Below are positions 57,260 to 64,000 of a stretch of 64,000 nucleotides of DNA, in pieces. The notes under the pieces were generated by a model. That model did no database searches. It was given only the letters and a program-made list of their open reading frames with translations, and was not told where the DNA came from. The translations under genes were made by a program, and so were the position numbers. How positions within the stretch are numbered: the first letter of the stretch is position 1; the number at the start of each line of letters is the position of its first letter. This DNA is from Shewanella sp. OPT22 (GTDB lineage: Bacteria; Pseudomonadota; Gammaproteobacteria; Enterobacterales; Shewanellaceae): contig NZ_PGVH01000043.1 of the NCBI RefSeq assembly GCF_004168585.1, positions 237,431-301,430 on the forward strand. Direction: 5' to 3'.

Positions 57260-58549
57260 TTATAACTGTTTTGGAAGTATTGATAAATCATGCAACACAT
57301 CAGTAAATTGTGAAATAGAATCGCCAGGTAGCATTGCAAGTAATCGTTGATATTCAGAGGTATTAAAAGTAGGAAGTGTATCTACAATTCTCTTTAGCTC
57401 TCCCTGCTGATCCGTTGCGGCCAGACTGACAATCCATACCAAATGATTCAATAATGAGCTTTCAATAAAATCGGTACTACGCTGACAAAATGAAATGCAC
57501 GATGTGTAATCCTTTAACGCAAAGTGCACAAGTGCTTTAGCCGACATCATCACACCTTGCCAGTGTAAAGAAGGATACACTTCTAATGCACGATCGATCG
57601 TTTCAAGCGCTAACGTATGTTGACCATTTAGAGCGTACATTTGAGCAAGAAATCGCAAAGCCATGTAATTTGCTTGATTAAGGGCAACAGCAGCTTTTGC
57701 ATGTTCTATTGATTCTGGGACATTTCGATTAATAAAGTGATTCACCGCCATTGAAAGATGAGACCAACAACACGTTTTTTTCAAGCTTAAGGCCGTTTTA
57801 GCATGTAAAGTAATTTTGGTAATTGTCGAAGCAGTATTTGTCGTTTGAGGAGCTTCTATCAAGTTCCTATACTCAATTAAGCTACTGAGTGCTTGAACCA
57901 CTGCAACATCCGGTAAAACAGTGCTAGCTTGTTGTATATGCAGCAAGCTGGCCACTCTTTTTTGTGGCGAATCATGCAATAAAGCCCCTACTCCATGATA
58001 AAAATGTAAATACCCTTGCTCATTGTTTGATGGCTGGCAATGTTTAATACAGTGATGAATGATTAAATGAGTAAGCTCAATGGCCGTTGCTAGTTGGGAA
58101 CGCCCCTTCAATACAGTTTCAGTTGCTTGCCACAATAAAGACTGATGTTCAGAATGATACAAGCTTAAATGATATTTACCCGCTTTGAATTTAATATTTA
58201 AAAGGTAATCGACATTTGTTTGATCACTCAGTTCAAAAAAATCAAAATCCAGTAATCGCTTTTCGAAGTCGTCTTTAAGGGAATCTGTTTCATGGTTGAA
58301 ACTCTTAACGGAAAGCTTAAGCAGACGCATACCGTCATATTGTTGTTGGTGTGCTTTGTATAAACTAATTGCTTCAGCACGATTACTGGCACCTAAAAGC
58401 AGAAAAGAGGCTGAAACATGAGTCTTAATGGTATTAACAGAAAGGTTTAATAATTCAGCGATTTCTTTATTCGTTAGACCTTTAGAGATCAATAATAAAA
58501 TCTCATCTTGTCTAGACGTTAATTGTGAACCTGATTGCTGCTGACTCAT
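57260..58549 (-). CDS. regulator with N-terminal LuxR-type HTH and TPR-like body
   Basis: The 429-residue product has the LuxR/GerE helix-turn-helix at its N-terminus ('LTSRQDEILLLISKGLTNKE', 'IAELLNLSVNTIKTHVSASF', residues 10-65). The usual place is the C-terminus. From about residue 180 to the end are helical repeats like TPRs ('LLHIQQASTVLPDVAVVQAL', 'EHAKAAVALNQANYMALRFL', 'LALETIDRALEVYPSLHWQG'). There is no receiver or autoinducer-binding domain. The layout resembles CadC/HilA-like regulators with the wing replaced by a LuxR HTH. It probably responds to a protein or peptide partner. Two palindromes lie just upstream, possibly for autoregulation. Confidence 0.8.
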   Translation of the reverse strand: MSQQQSGSQLTSRQDEILLLISKGLTNKEIAELLNLSVNTIKTHVSASFLLLGASNRAEAISLYKAHQQQYDGMRLLKLSVKSFNHETDSLKDDFEKRLLDFDFFELSDQTNVDYLLNIKFKAGKYHLSLYHSEHQSLLWQATETVLKGRSQLATAIELTHLIIHHCIKHCQPSNNEQGYLHFYHGVGALLHDSPQKRVASLLHIQQASTVLPDVAVVQALSSLIEYRNLIEAPQTTNTASTITKITLHAKTALSLKKTCCWSHLSMAVNHFINRNVPESIEHAKAAVALNQANYMALRFLAQMYALNGQHTLALETIDRALEVYPSLHWQGVMMSAKALVHFALKDYTSCISFCQRSTDFIESSLLNHLVWIVSLAATDQQGELKRIVDTLPTFNTSEYQRLLAMLPGDSISQFTDVLHDLSILPKQL

Positions 58550-58581
58550 GTCAATGATCCCTTAAAGTTGTTCTTATTTTT

Positions 58582-58664
58582 TATTCACGGTTTATCACCG
58601 AGCACCAATAAACGGTGAGAGCCATATTAGAACAACCTGATAAAGTAAAGTTCTTACTTTATCA
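58582..58664. promoter_or_regulatory. two palindromes upstream of the HTH/TPR regulator
   Basis: TGATAAAGTA (58638-58647) and TACTTTATCA (58655-58664) form a perfect 10-bp dyad. An imperfect one (CACGGTTTAT/ATAAACGGTG, 9 of 10) lies at about 58584-58615. Both are 35-115 bases from the regulator start. The rest of the 58550-59062 gap is AT-rich and shows no gene. Confidence 0.45.
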
Positions 58665-59062
58665 ATCACAAGGCCAGTAAAAGTCACCTTAACAGGAATG
58701 GTAAGGATATTCATTAACAATAGCTCTTGATATTTCGCAGCACTATGAACGTGCTACTTAGTTAATGATTATGTCAGGCTTTTACAACCTGCCTGGCCGC
58801 AGATCATCGGAACTTTCAAAAAAATAGCCACAGCGATAACAGAAGTTAGAAGTCAATGAAGCAATTTATACATGCTTAGCTTCTTTATAGATAATGTATA
58901 ACCTAACTAAGAAATGAGAAACATACATAAATATGATCGTTTAATTTAATGTATACGTCACGCTTATAACGCGCGATTAACAGTGGTTTGATGTTTTACT
59001 GCATCAAAAACAATTACTAGATGTTAAATCTTATTTTCAATAATTTTGTCAATTCATATCGA

Positions 59063-59386
59063 TTACCTGAATGCTTCTAAATACCAAAAGATAATAATTG
59101 CAATGAAGTATCCAAGGTAAACCCAAATAACAGGTTTTATGACTATTTCACTAAACTTTTTTGTTCTTGGTGAAAGCTTTTCAGCCGCAACGTCAGGAAA
59201 TGCAATAAATAACAAACTCATTATCGCATAGAGGTAAAAATAGATGATGCCACTGTTTATCCGTCCGATGTCTACTGTGCCGATTGCAGCTGTGGCTTCT
59301 TTAAATCCTTTGTAATACTCAAATTGCCCTGTAAAAATCAATAGATATAAACAGAGCAACAGTATTGCTATCAAACGATTGAGCAC
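59063..59386 (-). CDS. small membrane protein of unknown function
   Basis: The 107-residue product has three membrane helices ('LIAILLLCLYLLIFTGQFEY', 'IIYFYLYAIMSLLFIAFPDV', 'VYLGYFIAIIIFWYLEAF') with a basic cytoplasmic loop ('LSPRTKKFSEIVIK'). It lies two bases after the 141-residue membrane protein gene, so they form an operon. No family recognised. Confidence 0.65.
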   Translation of the reverse strand: MLNRLIAILLLCLYLLIFTGQFEYYKGFKEATAAIGTVDIGRINSGIIYFYLYAIMSLLFIAFPDVAAEKLSPRTKKFSEIVIKPVIWVYLGYFIAIIIFWYLEAFR

Positions 59387-59388
59387 AG

Positions 59389-59814
59389 TTACCCACCCAA
59401 TTGTTTTGATTGGGAAAAATAATGGCTAGCGGGACTAAAATAAACGAATACAATAATTGCACCGCTAAGCATATATGATACATCGTTCATCATTTGTGCT
59501 GGTTCACTCGAAAGCCATAAGCCATTAATAAAATATGTTGGAATAGCAGCCAGCAATGCAAATGCATATAAATGCCTTGCCCAAGGTTTAAATAAAAGTA
59601 AACCAAAGAGACACACTAATGTGAGTACAAGTGCAACGACGATCAAAGCGGTACTTAGAAGTTCATCTGGTTGACTGATCGGCTGTTCTAAATCCAGTAT
59701 TTGGTAATTAAATGCATCAACAATTTCATTCGGGAAAAAAATATCGTAAAGACCAGAAGCAAATGCTAGGAGGTAATCGATTATAAAGATTATACGTAAC
59801 GTTAATTTATTCAT
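59389..59814 (-). CDS. four-helix membrane protein of unknown function
   Basis: The 141-residue product has four membrane helices ('TLRIIFIIDYLLAFASGLYD', 'LLSTALIVVALVLTLVCLFG', 'HLYAFALLAAIPTYFINGLW', 'MLSGAIIVFVYFSPASHYFS'). It is the middle gene of three closely packed minus-strand genes. No family recognised. Confidence 0.65.
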   Translation of the reverse strand: MNKLTLRIIFIIDYLLAFASGLYDIFFPNEIVDAFNYQILDLEQPISQPDELLSTALIVVALVLTLVCLFGLLLFKPWARHLYAFALLAAIPTYFINGLWLSSEPAQMMNDVSYMLSGAIIVFVYFSPASHYFSQSKQLGG

Positions 59815-59816
59815 AG

Positions 59817-60071
59817 TTATTGTAACGCCTGTTTAACAGGCAAAATGCATATTTTTATGATTAATGAACGAGCAAATTTACAACTATACCAAAGTGTCTT
59901 TTTGGTTATTGAATACGGGTAGCATTTTATATTATTAACCTGCTTTATGCATTGTTGATTTTTAAGACCTGACATATCTGCACACTTTTCGGCTTGCTCA
60001 TAATTAGGATTTGTACGGCAGCCCATAATAGATAGACTAGCAGCTATTAGAACAGTAGTTTTTAATTTCAT
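59817..60071 (-). CDS. short lipoprotein, C-terminus possibly frameshifted
   Basis: From the ATG at 60069-60071 the product has 84 residues. It starts MKLKTTVLIAASLSIMGCRT, a good lipobox at residue 18, and continues 'YEQAEKCADMSGLKNQQC', a Cys-rich mature part. The last 40 residues ('TLWYSCKFARSLIIKICILP') are of different character and may be out of frame. The frame is open to 60140, but the upstream part has no signal peptide. It begins the three-gene group. Confidence 0.5.
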   Translation of the reverse strand: MKLKTTVLIAASLSIMGCRTNPNYEQAEKCADMSGLKNQQCIKQVNNIKCYPYSITKKTLWYSCKFARSLIIKICILPVKQALQ

Positions 60072-60158
60072 ATTGATGTATCTGTATACATAAAACAGCC
60101 GAAAAGAAAACAACTGTCTCTTGCTTCCCTTAACGGTCATACATTACTAATAAGGTGA

Positions 60159-60335
60159 TTAGCTTCTGTCCTGCTTATTATTAGGAATTAAATGCAGCCA
60201 AAACAGCAGTTCTAAAGCGACACCTAAAATGATAAATGTAACTGTACCCGTCGCATTACCAGCAACATGGCAAACAAGAGCTGTAAAAACAAGCGCTATA
60301 AGCAATAATATTCTGTGTAAAAAATTCAAATACAA
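60159..60335 (-). CDS. 58-residue membrane protein with TTG start
   Basis: The frame reads MYLNFLHRILLLIALVFTAL and VCHVAGNATGTVTFIILGVA, then ends LELLFWLHLIPNNKQDRS. It has two membrane helices. The TTG start at 60333-60335 is preceded by AAAGGAA at normal spacing. No ATG is available. It lies between two minus-strand genes with little free space on either side. No family recognised. Confidence 0.5.
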   Translation of the reverse strand: MYLNFLHRILLLIALVFTALVCHVAGNATGTVTFIILGVALELLFWLHLIPNNKQDRS

Positions 60336-60369
60336 ATTTCCTTTTCGTTTAATCGTAAAGCTACGCTAC

Positions 60370-61011
60370 CTAACTTGGTACGATACTAGGTTCGCAATAC
60401 TTATTAAGGAATAATGAGTATCGGTTACCACGAAGTTTATCTTTATTTAATTGATAGTATCTAATAAAGCCTGAGCTAAAATTTCCATCTAACTTTTTAT
60501 TGAATTCAAAATGGTCTGTATCATGAATGCTATCATCAAGTCCACGCTTTAAATACCCTTGAGTCACGCCACTATCCTGGTAGATTGTGACAGCACTCCA
60601 CCTTACTGGCCGCTCATAAGAATTATATTCCGTAACTACTTGTTCAACACTTGATTCTTTACCACGATAAACCACCATAACTGGGTGAGGAATTTTTTTG
60701 ATAATTGAGCTATTAATCTTAGGTGAGGTGTACACAACCATGGGGTGCTTTTGATAGGTATCACCAGACTCAGTTTCCACCCACACACATCGATCTCCAC
60801 CATAAAAATGGGTGACATTACTGACGTATTGATGAAAACCGAAGCTATCAATCACGCTAACATTTACAATGTTTTTGAACAAAATAAAGATAACTAGCCC
60901 AATAGCACCGAATAATATTAATAGCCCCATTAAAGGGCTAGAGTGGGAGTACTCGCCCTCATCATAAAGAGTGTAGGTTCCGTCACGATTATCTTTTATT
61001 ATCTTAGGCAT
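60370..61011 (-). CDS. membrane-anchored protein of unknown function
   Basis: The 213-residue product has a cytoplasmic start ('MPKIIKDNRDGTYTLYDEGE') and one strong membrane helix ('LMGLLILFGAIGLVIFILFK'). A beta-rich outer domain follows ('CVWVETESGDTYQKHPMVVY', 'VRWSAVTIYQDSGVTQGYLK'). It resembles DUF3592-like membrane proteins only in layout. No family is certain. Confidence 0.6.
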   Translation of the reverse strand: MPKIIKDNRDGTYTLYDEGEYSHSSPLMGLLILFGAIGLVIFILFKNIVNVSVIDSFGFHQYVSNVTHFYGGDRCVWVETESGDTYQKHPMVVYTSPKINSSIIKKIPHPVMVVYRGKESSVEQVVTEYNSYERPVRWSAVTIYQDSGVTQGYLKRGLDDSIHDTDHFEFNKKLDGNFSSGFIRYYQLNKDKLRGNRYSLFLNKYCEPSIVPS

Positions 61012-61384
61012 AGTTCTATTTTATTATTGTTGTTAGTTGCTGATAATGTAGTTCACTGCTTTTATGAACTCATACATTCACTAAATCTCAACACATCAAA
61101 ATGATAAACGCAAGTAGCGTTCGACAGTGAGACTTTGTTACTGCAGTCATATTAGCTATGGCAGTAGGCGTTGCACAGAGTGTAAAACCTCAAAAACCTG
61201 AACTGAAAACAGATGCTTGATAGTTCCGCCCCTTATCAGGGAGAAATATATAGAATAAATAAAACTACAACCAATGTTTACGATTGGCAAAATTAATAAC
61301 GGCTTACCACCAGAAATAAGATCAAATAGTTTCACATTTAACCCAGTTCCCGTAAAAAAGTAGATTAAAAAATATTGCGAGTCT

Positions 61385-61564
61385 CTAATCGAAAAACAAT
61401 TTCCGCCCCAGTAGTGCCGAAATTACCAGTGTCAACAGCACTGCAATCAAACCGCAGACAGGTTCGAGAGTATTGTTTTTACGCACAATATCGATGCGTA
61501 ATGTAATCAGAACGTACCATATAATATTTAATTTAGGTGAAAATTCGGAAACAACGGAGGGCAT
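61385..61564 (-). CDS. 59-residue putative membrane protein
   Basis: MPSVVSEFSPKLNIIWYVLI then TLRIDIVRKNNTLEPVCGLI then AVLLTLVISALLGRKLFFD. Two hydrophobic segments are separated by a basic loop, which is unusual for a chance frame in AT-rich DNA. No clear ribosome-binding site is seen before the ATG, so translation is uncertain. It is the only gene-like frame in the 763-base gap 61012-61774, which otherwise looks like decayed sequence. Confidence 0.35.
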   Translation of the reverse strand: MPSVVSEFSPKLNIIWYVLITLRIDIVRKNNTLEPVCGLIAVLLTLVISALLGRKLFFD

Positions 61565-61774
61565 AAATAGAGATGGTTTCAGTTAGGGGTGATCTTAATT
61601 ATTTTTTTCGATTATTTGTTTATTCATAAGAAATTAAGTTAACAGTACAGAGCAATGCGGACTCAGCAATATAATCGTATTGGCTTTTTTGCATGAGTGG
61701 CACCATAAGCTATGAGTGATGTTCAGCTAAAAATATTAAGCAACCTAAAACCTAACTCACCCCGTTAGTCCTTT

Positions 61775-62131
61775 CTATACTTGAGTTCTAATATATTTAT
61801 AATGGAACCAAAAATAATAGATTGATATCAGTGGGCCGATTGGCACAATGATCAAGTTCATAACTGCTACCCAAATAATATATGGGTAAAATTGCACTTT
61901 GTTTTTTAATAAAAAATGACCAGAGAACATGATAGAAACAGAAATAGGGATGAATATTAGATTCCAGATCACATTATCTAAATGGCCAAGTAAATAGTTA
62001 TAAGTGAGCATTACACTCACAGCTAACATAATAACACTGCCTAATAGAATAAATAACGTACCAACTAATTTTCTATGCTTATCCAAATTGCACCTAAAAT
62101 TGTAACACCTAAATATCAGACTAATGGTCAT
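61775..62131 (-). CDS. small membrane protein of unknown function
   Basis: The 118-residue frame encodes three to four helices ('LVGTLFILLGSVIMLAVSVM', 'VIWNLIFIPISVSIMFSGHF', 'YIIWVAVMNLIIVPIGPLIS'). The first 15 residues look non-native. A TTG at 62086-62088 (giving M-D-K-H-R-K-L-V-G), preceded by AGGTG, is the more likely start. No family recognised. Confidence 0.55.
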   Translation of the reverse strand: MTISLIFRCYNFRCNLDKHRKLVGTLFILLGSVIMLAVSVMLTYNYLLGHLDNVIWNLIFIPISVSIMFSGHFLLKNKVQFYPYIIWVAVMNLIIVPIGPLISIYYFWFHYKYIRTQV

Positions 62132-62219
62132 TGGCTAAAATATTAAGCACAACTTACAAAAGCCAGATAAAAATTATAACCAAGACGAAATAAAAGCCCG
62201 ATATAAATCAGGCTATATT

Positions 62220-63347
62220 TTAAAGCTCTAAAGTAGAGAGTGTGGATAAGGCTAACGACCCTCTCCAACCGATCAGTAACTTGGGATTGTTGTCTTTATT
62301 GTCGCTCCAATACCAACTCAAAAAGTCGTGAATGTATTTTTTTGAAGCAAATATCTCAATGGGCACTTCATTATTCTCAGCAATGGAGACCAATTTTGAC
62401 TTAACGGTTTTAAAGCTTTGTTTATAATCTGGCCGAAAAGCAATCACATCAATTTTTGGGGGTAAGTTTTCTAAATCGGCATTTTGCAGATTAGAAAGAA
62501 GGGGTTTTGAGAATTTACGCTTTTCATGTTCATTTAACTCTTTTACACGCGAAAGCTGAGCAAACGTTGTTGCCTTAGACTTAGCTAAGGCAATTAAAGC
62601 ATGATCTTTAATGATAAAACCGACTGCAATGTCTTTTTTAACGGCGGTTTTTAATCGCCACTTCGCAATCGGTTTCAAATAAGCAAGTTGAGTTTGACTG
62701 AGCTGAAAACCGTTTTTCACTTTTAGGTAGGCATTATCGTAGTCAATGGCGTCTAACCTTCCCTGACACATACTCGCACTTTCTTCTAATGCCCAATCCC
62801 AGCGTCCAAGTTCTTCGAGCTTTTGTTTGAGCATTGGAAATAAATGATAAAGATAAAATACATCATTAGCCGCATAGGTGAGTTGCTTATCTGATAACGG
62901 TCGCTTTATCCAATCCGTTCTCGATTCACCTTTATCTAATTCAATACCTAGCAGTTGATGAACAAGGTTTGCATAACCAAGTCCATGCCCCATTTTGGCA
63001 AAGCCTGCACCTATTTGAGAGTCAAAATACGGTGTTGGCATTACATCACCATAATGCGCAAAGACCTCAAGGTCTTCGCTGGCAGAATGTAATACTTTGA
63101 GAATGCCTTCGTTTTTAAGCAAACCCCAAAATTCAGTTAAATTAATACCTGAAACAGGGTCGATTAATGCAAGCACATCCCCATTGTATACTTGAATCAA
63201 ACCTAACTGTGCATAGTAAGTACGAGTTCTAACAAACTCGGTATCTAAAGCAATCATATTACTTTGCTTTAACTGCTCTACCAGTTGGTTAAGCGATTCT
63301 TGTGTATCTATAAAAGTTACTACTGGAAACTTTTTATCAAACATCAT
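62220..63347 (-). CDS. rnd: ribonuclease D
   Basis: The 375-residue product has the DEDDy exonuclease domain followed by an HRDC domain. Exo I is 'MIALDTEFVRTRTYYAQLGL', Exo II is 'KVLHSASEDLEVFAHYGDVM', and Exo III is 'QLTYAANDVFYLYHLFPML'. HRDC-like 'YLKPIAKWRLKTAVKKDIAV' follows. It trims the 3' ends of tRNA precursors and other RNAs. It starts ten bases after the fadD stop, so fadD-rnd form an operon, a conserved order in gammaproteobacteria. Confidence 0.94.
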   Translation of the reverse strand: MMFDKKFPVVTFIDTQESLNQLVEQLKQSNMIALDTEFVRTRTYYAQLGLIQVYNGDVLALIDPVSGINLTEFWGLLKNEGILKVLHSASEDLEVFAHYGDVMPTPYFDSQIGAGFAKMGHGLGYANLVHQLLGIELDKGESRTDWIKRPLSDKQLTYAANDVFYLYHLFPMLKQKLEELGRWDWALEESASMCQGRLDAIDYDNAYLKVKNGFQLSQTQLAYLKPIAKWRLKTAVKKDIAVGFIIKDHALIALAKSKATTFAQLSRVKELNEHEKRKFSKPLLSNLQNADLENLPPKIDVIAFRPDYKQSFKTVKSKLVSIAENNEVPIEIFASKKYIHDFLSWYWSDNKDNNPKLLIGWRGSLALSTLSTLEL

Positions 63348-63357
63348 TTAGTGATAC

Positions 63358-64000
63358 TTATCCATTCGTTTTCTTTAAGTCTTCGTCCCGTAATTCACGG
63401 CGAAGTATTTTACCAACGTTAGTCTTAGGTAATTCATCACGGAATTCAACAAATTTAGGCACTTTATAACCCGTAAGGTGCACCCGACAGTGCTTAATGA
63501 TGTCTTTTTCAGTCAACTTTTTGCTTTTTGACACCACAAACACTTTAACTGCTTCACCACTTGCCTCGTATGGCACACCAATAGCCGCAACTTCTACTAC
63601 TTTTGGATGTAAGGCAACAACATCTTCAATCTCATTTGGGAACACATTAAAACCAGAAACCAAAATCATGTCTTTTTTGCGATCAACAATATAAAACAGA
63701 CCTTGTTCATCCATATAACCGATGTCACCCGTGGATAACCAACCGTTTTCATCGATGACAGCTTTGGTTTCTTCTTCATTGCCCCAGTAGCCTTGCATCA
63801 CTTGTGGGCCTTTTATAAACAGCTCACCTGTTTCGCCTTGAGGTAATATAAGGCCGTTGTCGTCACGTACTTGTATATCAGTACCCGGTGCAGGTAAACC
63901 AATAGAGCCATTATACCCTTCTGAGTTATAGGCATTACACGAAACTAACGGTGACGCTTCGGTAAGGCCGTAGCCTTCCAATAATCGAGTTGTTGTGATC
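63358..64000 (-). CDS. fadD: long-chain fatty-acid-CoA ligase, C-terminal part
   Basis: The frame is open to the window edge and lacks its N-terminal two thirds. It starts in the window at '[20 protein letters not shown]', then has the FACS signature '[20 protein letters not shown]', '[20 protein letters not shown]' and the catalytic Lys in '[15 protein letters not shown]'. It activates imported fatty acids to acyl-CoA at the inner membrane, feeding the FadE step encoded at 43.8 kb. Directly followed by rnd. Confidence 0.94.
   Translation of the reverse strand, partial: ITTTRLLEGYGLTEASPLVSCNAYNSEGYNGSIGLPAPGTDIQVRDDNGLILPQGETGELFIKGPQVMQGYWGNEEETKAVIDENGWLSTGDIGYMDEQGLFYIVDRKKDMILVSGFNVFPNEIEDVVALHPKVVEVAAIGVPYEASGEAVKVFVVSKSKKLTEKDIIKHCRVHLTGYKVPKFVEFRDELPKTNVGKILRRELRDEDLKKTNG

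Noticed and set aside
61140-61225. Short plus-strand peptide-like frame (MAVGVAQSVKPQKPELKTDA)
   Set aside because: It is closed by a stop just upstream, has no ribosome-binding site and is only about 20 residues after its ATG.

Overview
The window is chromosomal DNA of an AT-rich marine gammaproteobacterium, most likely of the order Alteromonadales (Colwellia/Thalassotalea-like). The inference rests on the gene families: FNR, cbb3 oxidase, TamAB, FadE, HrpA, TtcA and UspE are all of gammaproteobacterial type. They are combined with a eukaryotic-type AdoMet decarboxylase and a deoxyhypusine-synthase-like protein. I see no rRNA, tRNA or CRISPR array. No species can be named from the sequence alone.

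Layout. 0-8 kb is an accessory region. It holds a truncated-by-window deoxyhypusine-synthase-like gene and a lipoprotein gene broken by a one-base frameshift. It also holds a GNAT acetyltransferase, an isopenicillin-N-synthase-like 2OG-Fe(II) oxygenase, a solitary tyrosine recombinase and a small lipoprotein. At least four decayed pieces of an IS6-family insertion sequence lie among these genes. They form inverted pairs around the broken lipoprotein gene and around the oxygenase gene. 8.3-15.4 kb is a complete cbb3 oxidase region: ccoNOQP, a terminator, then fixH-ccoI-ccoS and a TauE/SafE-like membrane protein. fnr, uspE and ttcA follow, and FNR-like boxes lie upstream of ccoN and uspE, so this is a low-oxygen respiration module next to its own regulator. 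18.4-22.9 kb is a minus-strand polyamine cluster, speA - eukaryotic-type speD - speB, followed by pdxH. No spermidine synthase gene is in the window.

23-43.5 kb is mostly housekeeping. It contains a CvfB-like RNA-binding protein, a tail-collar-like secreted protein, and a second tyrosine recombinase translationally coupled to a small AT-hook/RHH-like partner. It continues with hrpA, tamA-tamB, rplY, an orphan 150-residue protein, a prolyl oligopeptidase, a DUF885 lipoprotein, an alkyltransferase-like protein, a DUF3108 protein and a class II glutamine amidotransferase. fadE lies at 43.8-46.2 kb, and partial fadD and rnd lie at the far right end.

46-62 kb is a second accessory stretch, nearly all on the minus strand. 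It contains small membrane proteins and lipoproteins, a cupin, a GNAT, and a giant (about 2150 residues) secreted multidomain protein. That protein carries pentapeptide, discoidin-like, calcium-binding thrombospondin-type-3 and cadherin-like parts. Next come a YiiX-like papain-fold hydrolase, a regulator with an N-terminal LuxR-type HTH and a TPR-like body, and a group of short orphan membrane proteins, two of them below 60 residues.

The most unusual points are these. The IS6 'graveyard' frames two cargo genes. Perfect 24-bp palindromes (10-4-10) lie 97 and 98 bp upstream of the two unrelated recombinase operons. The AT-hook/RHH partner protein sits in front of the second recombinase. The class 2 AdoMet decarboxylase sits in an arginine-decarboxylase operon, and a DHS-like gene lies elsewhere in the window.
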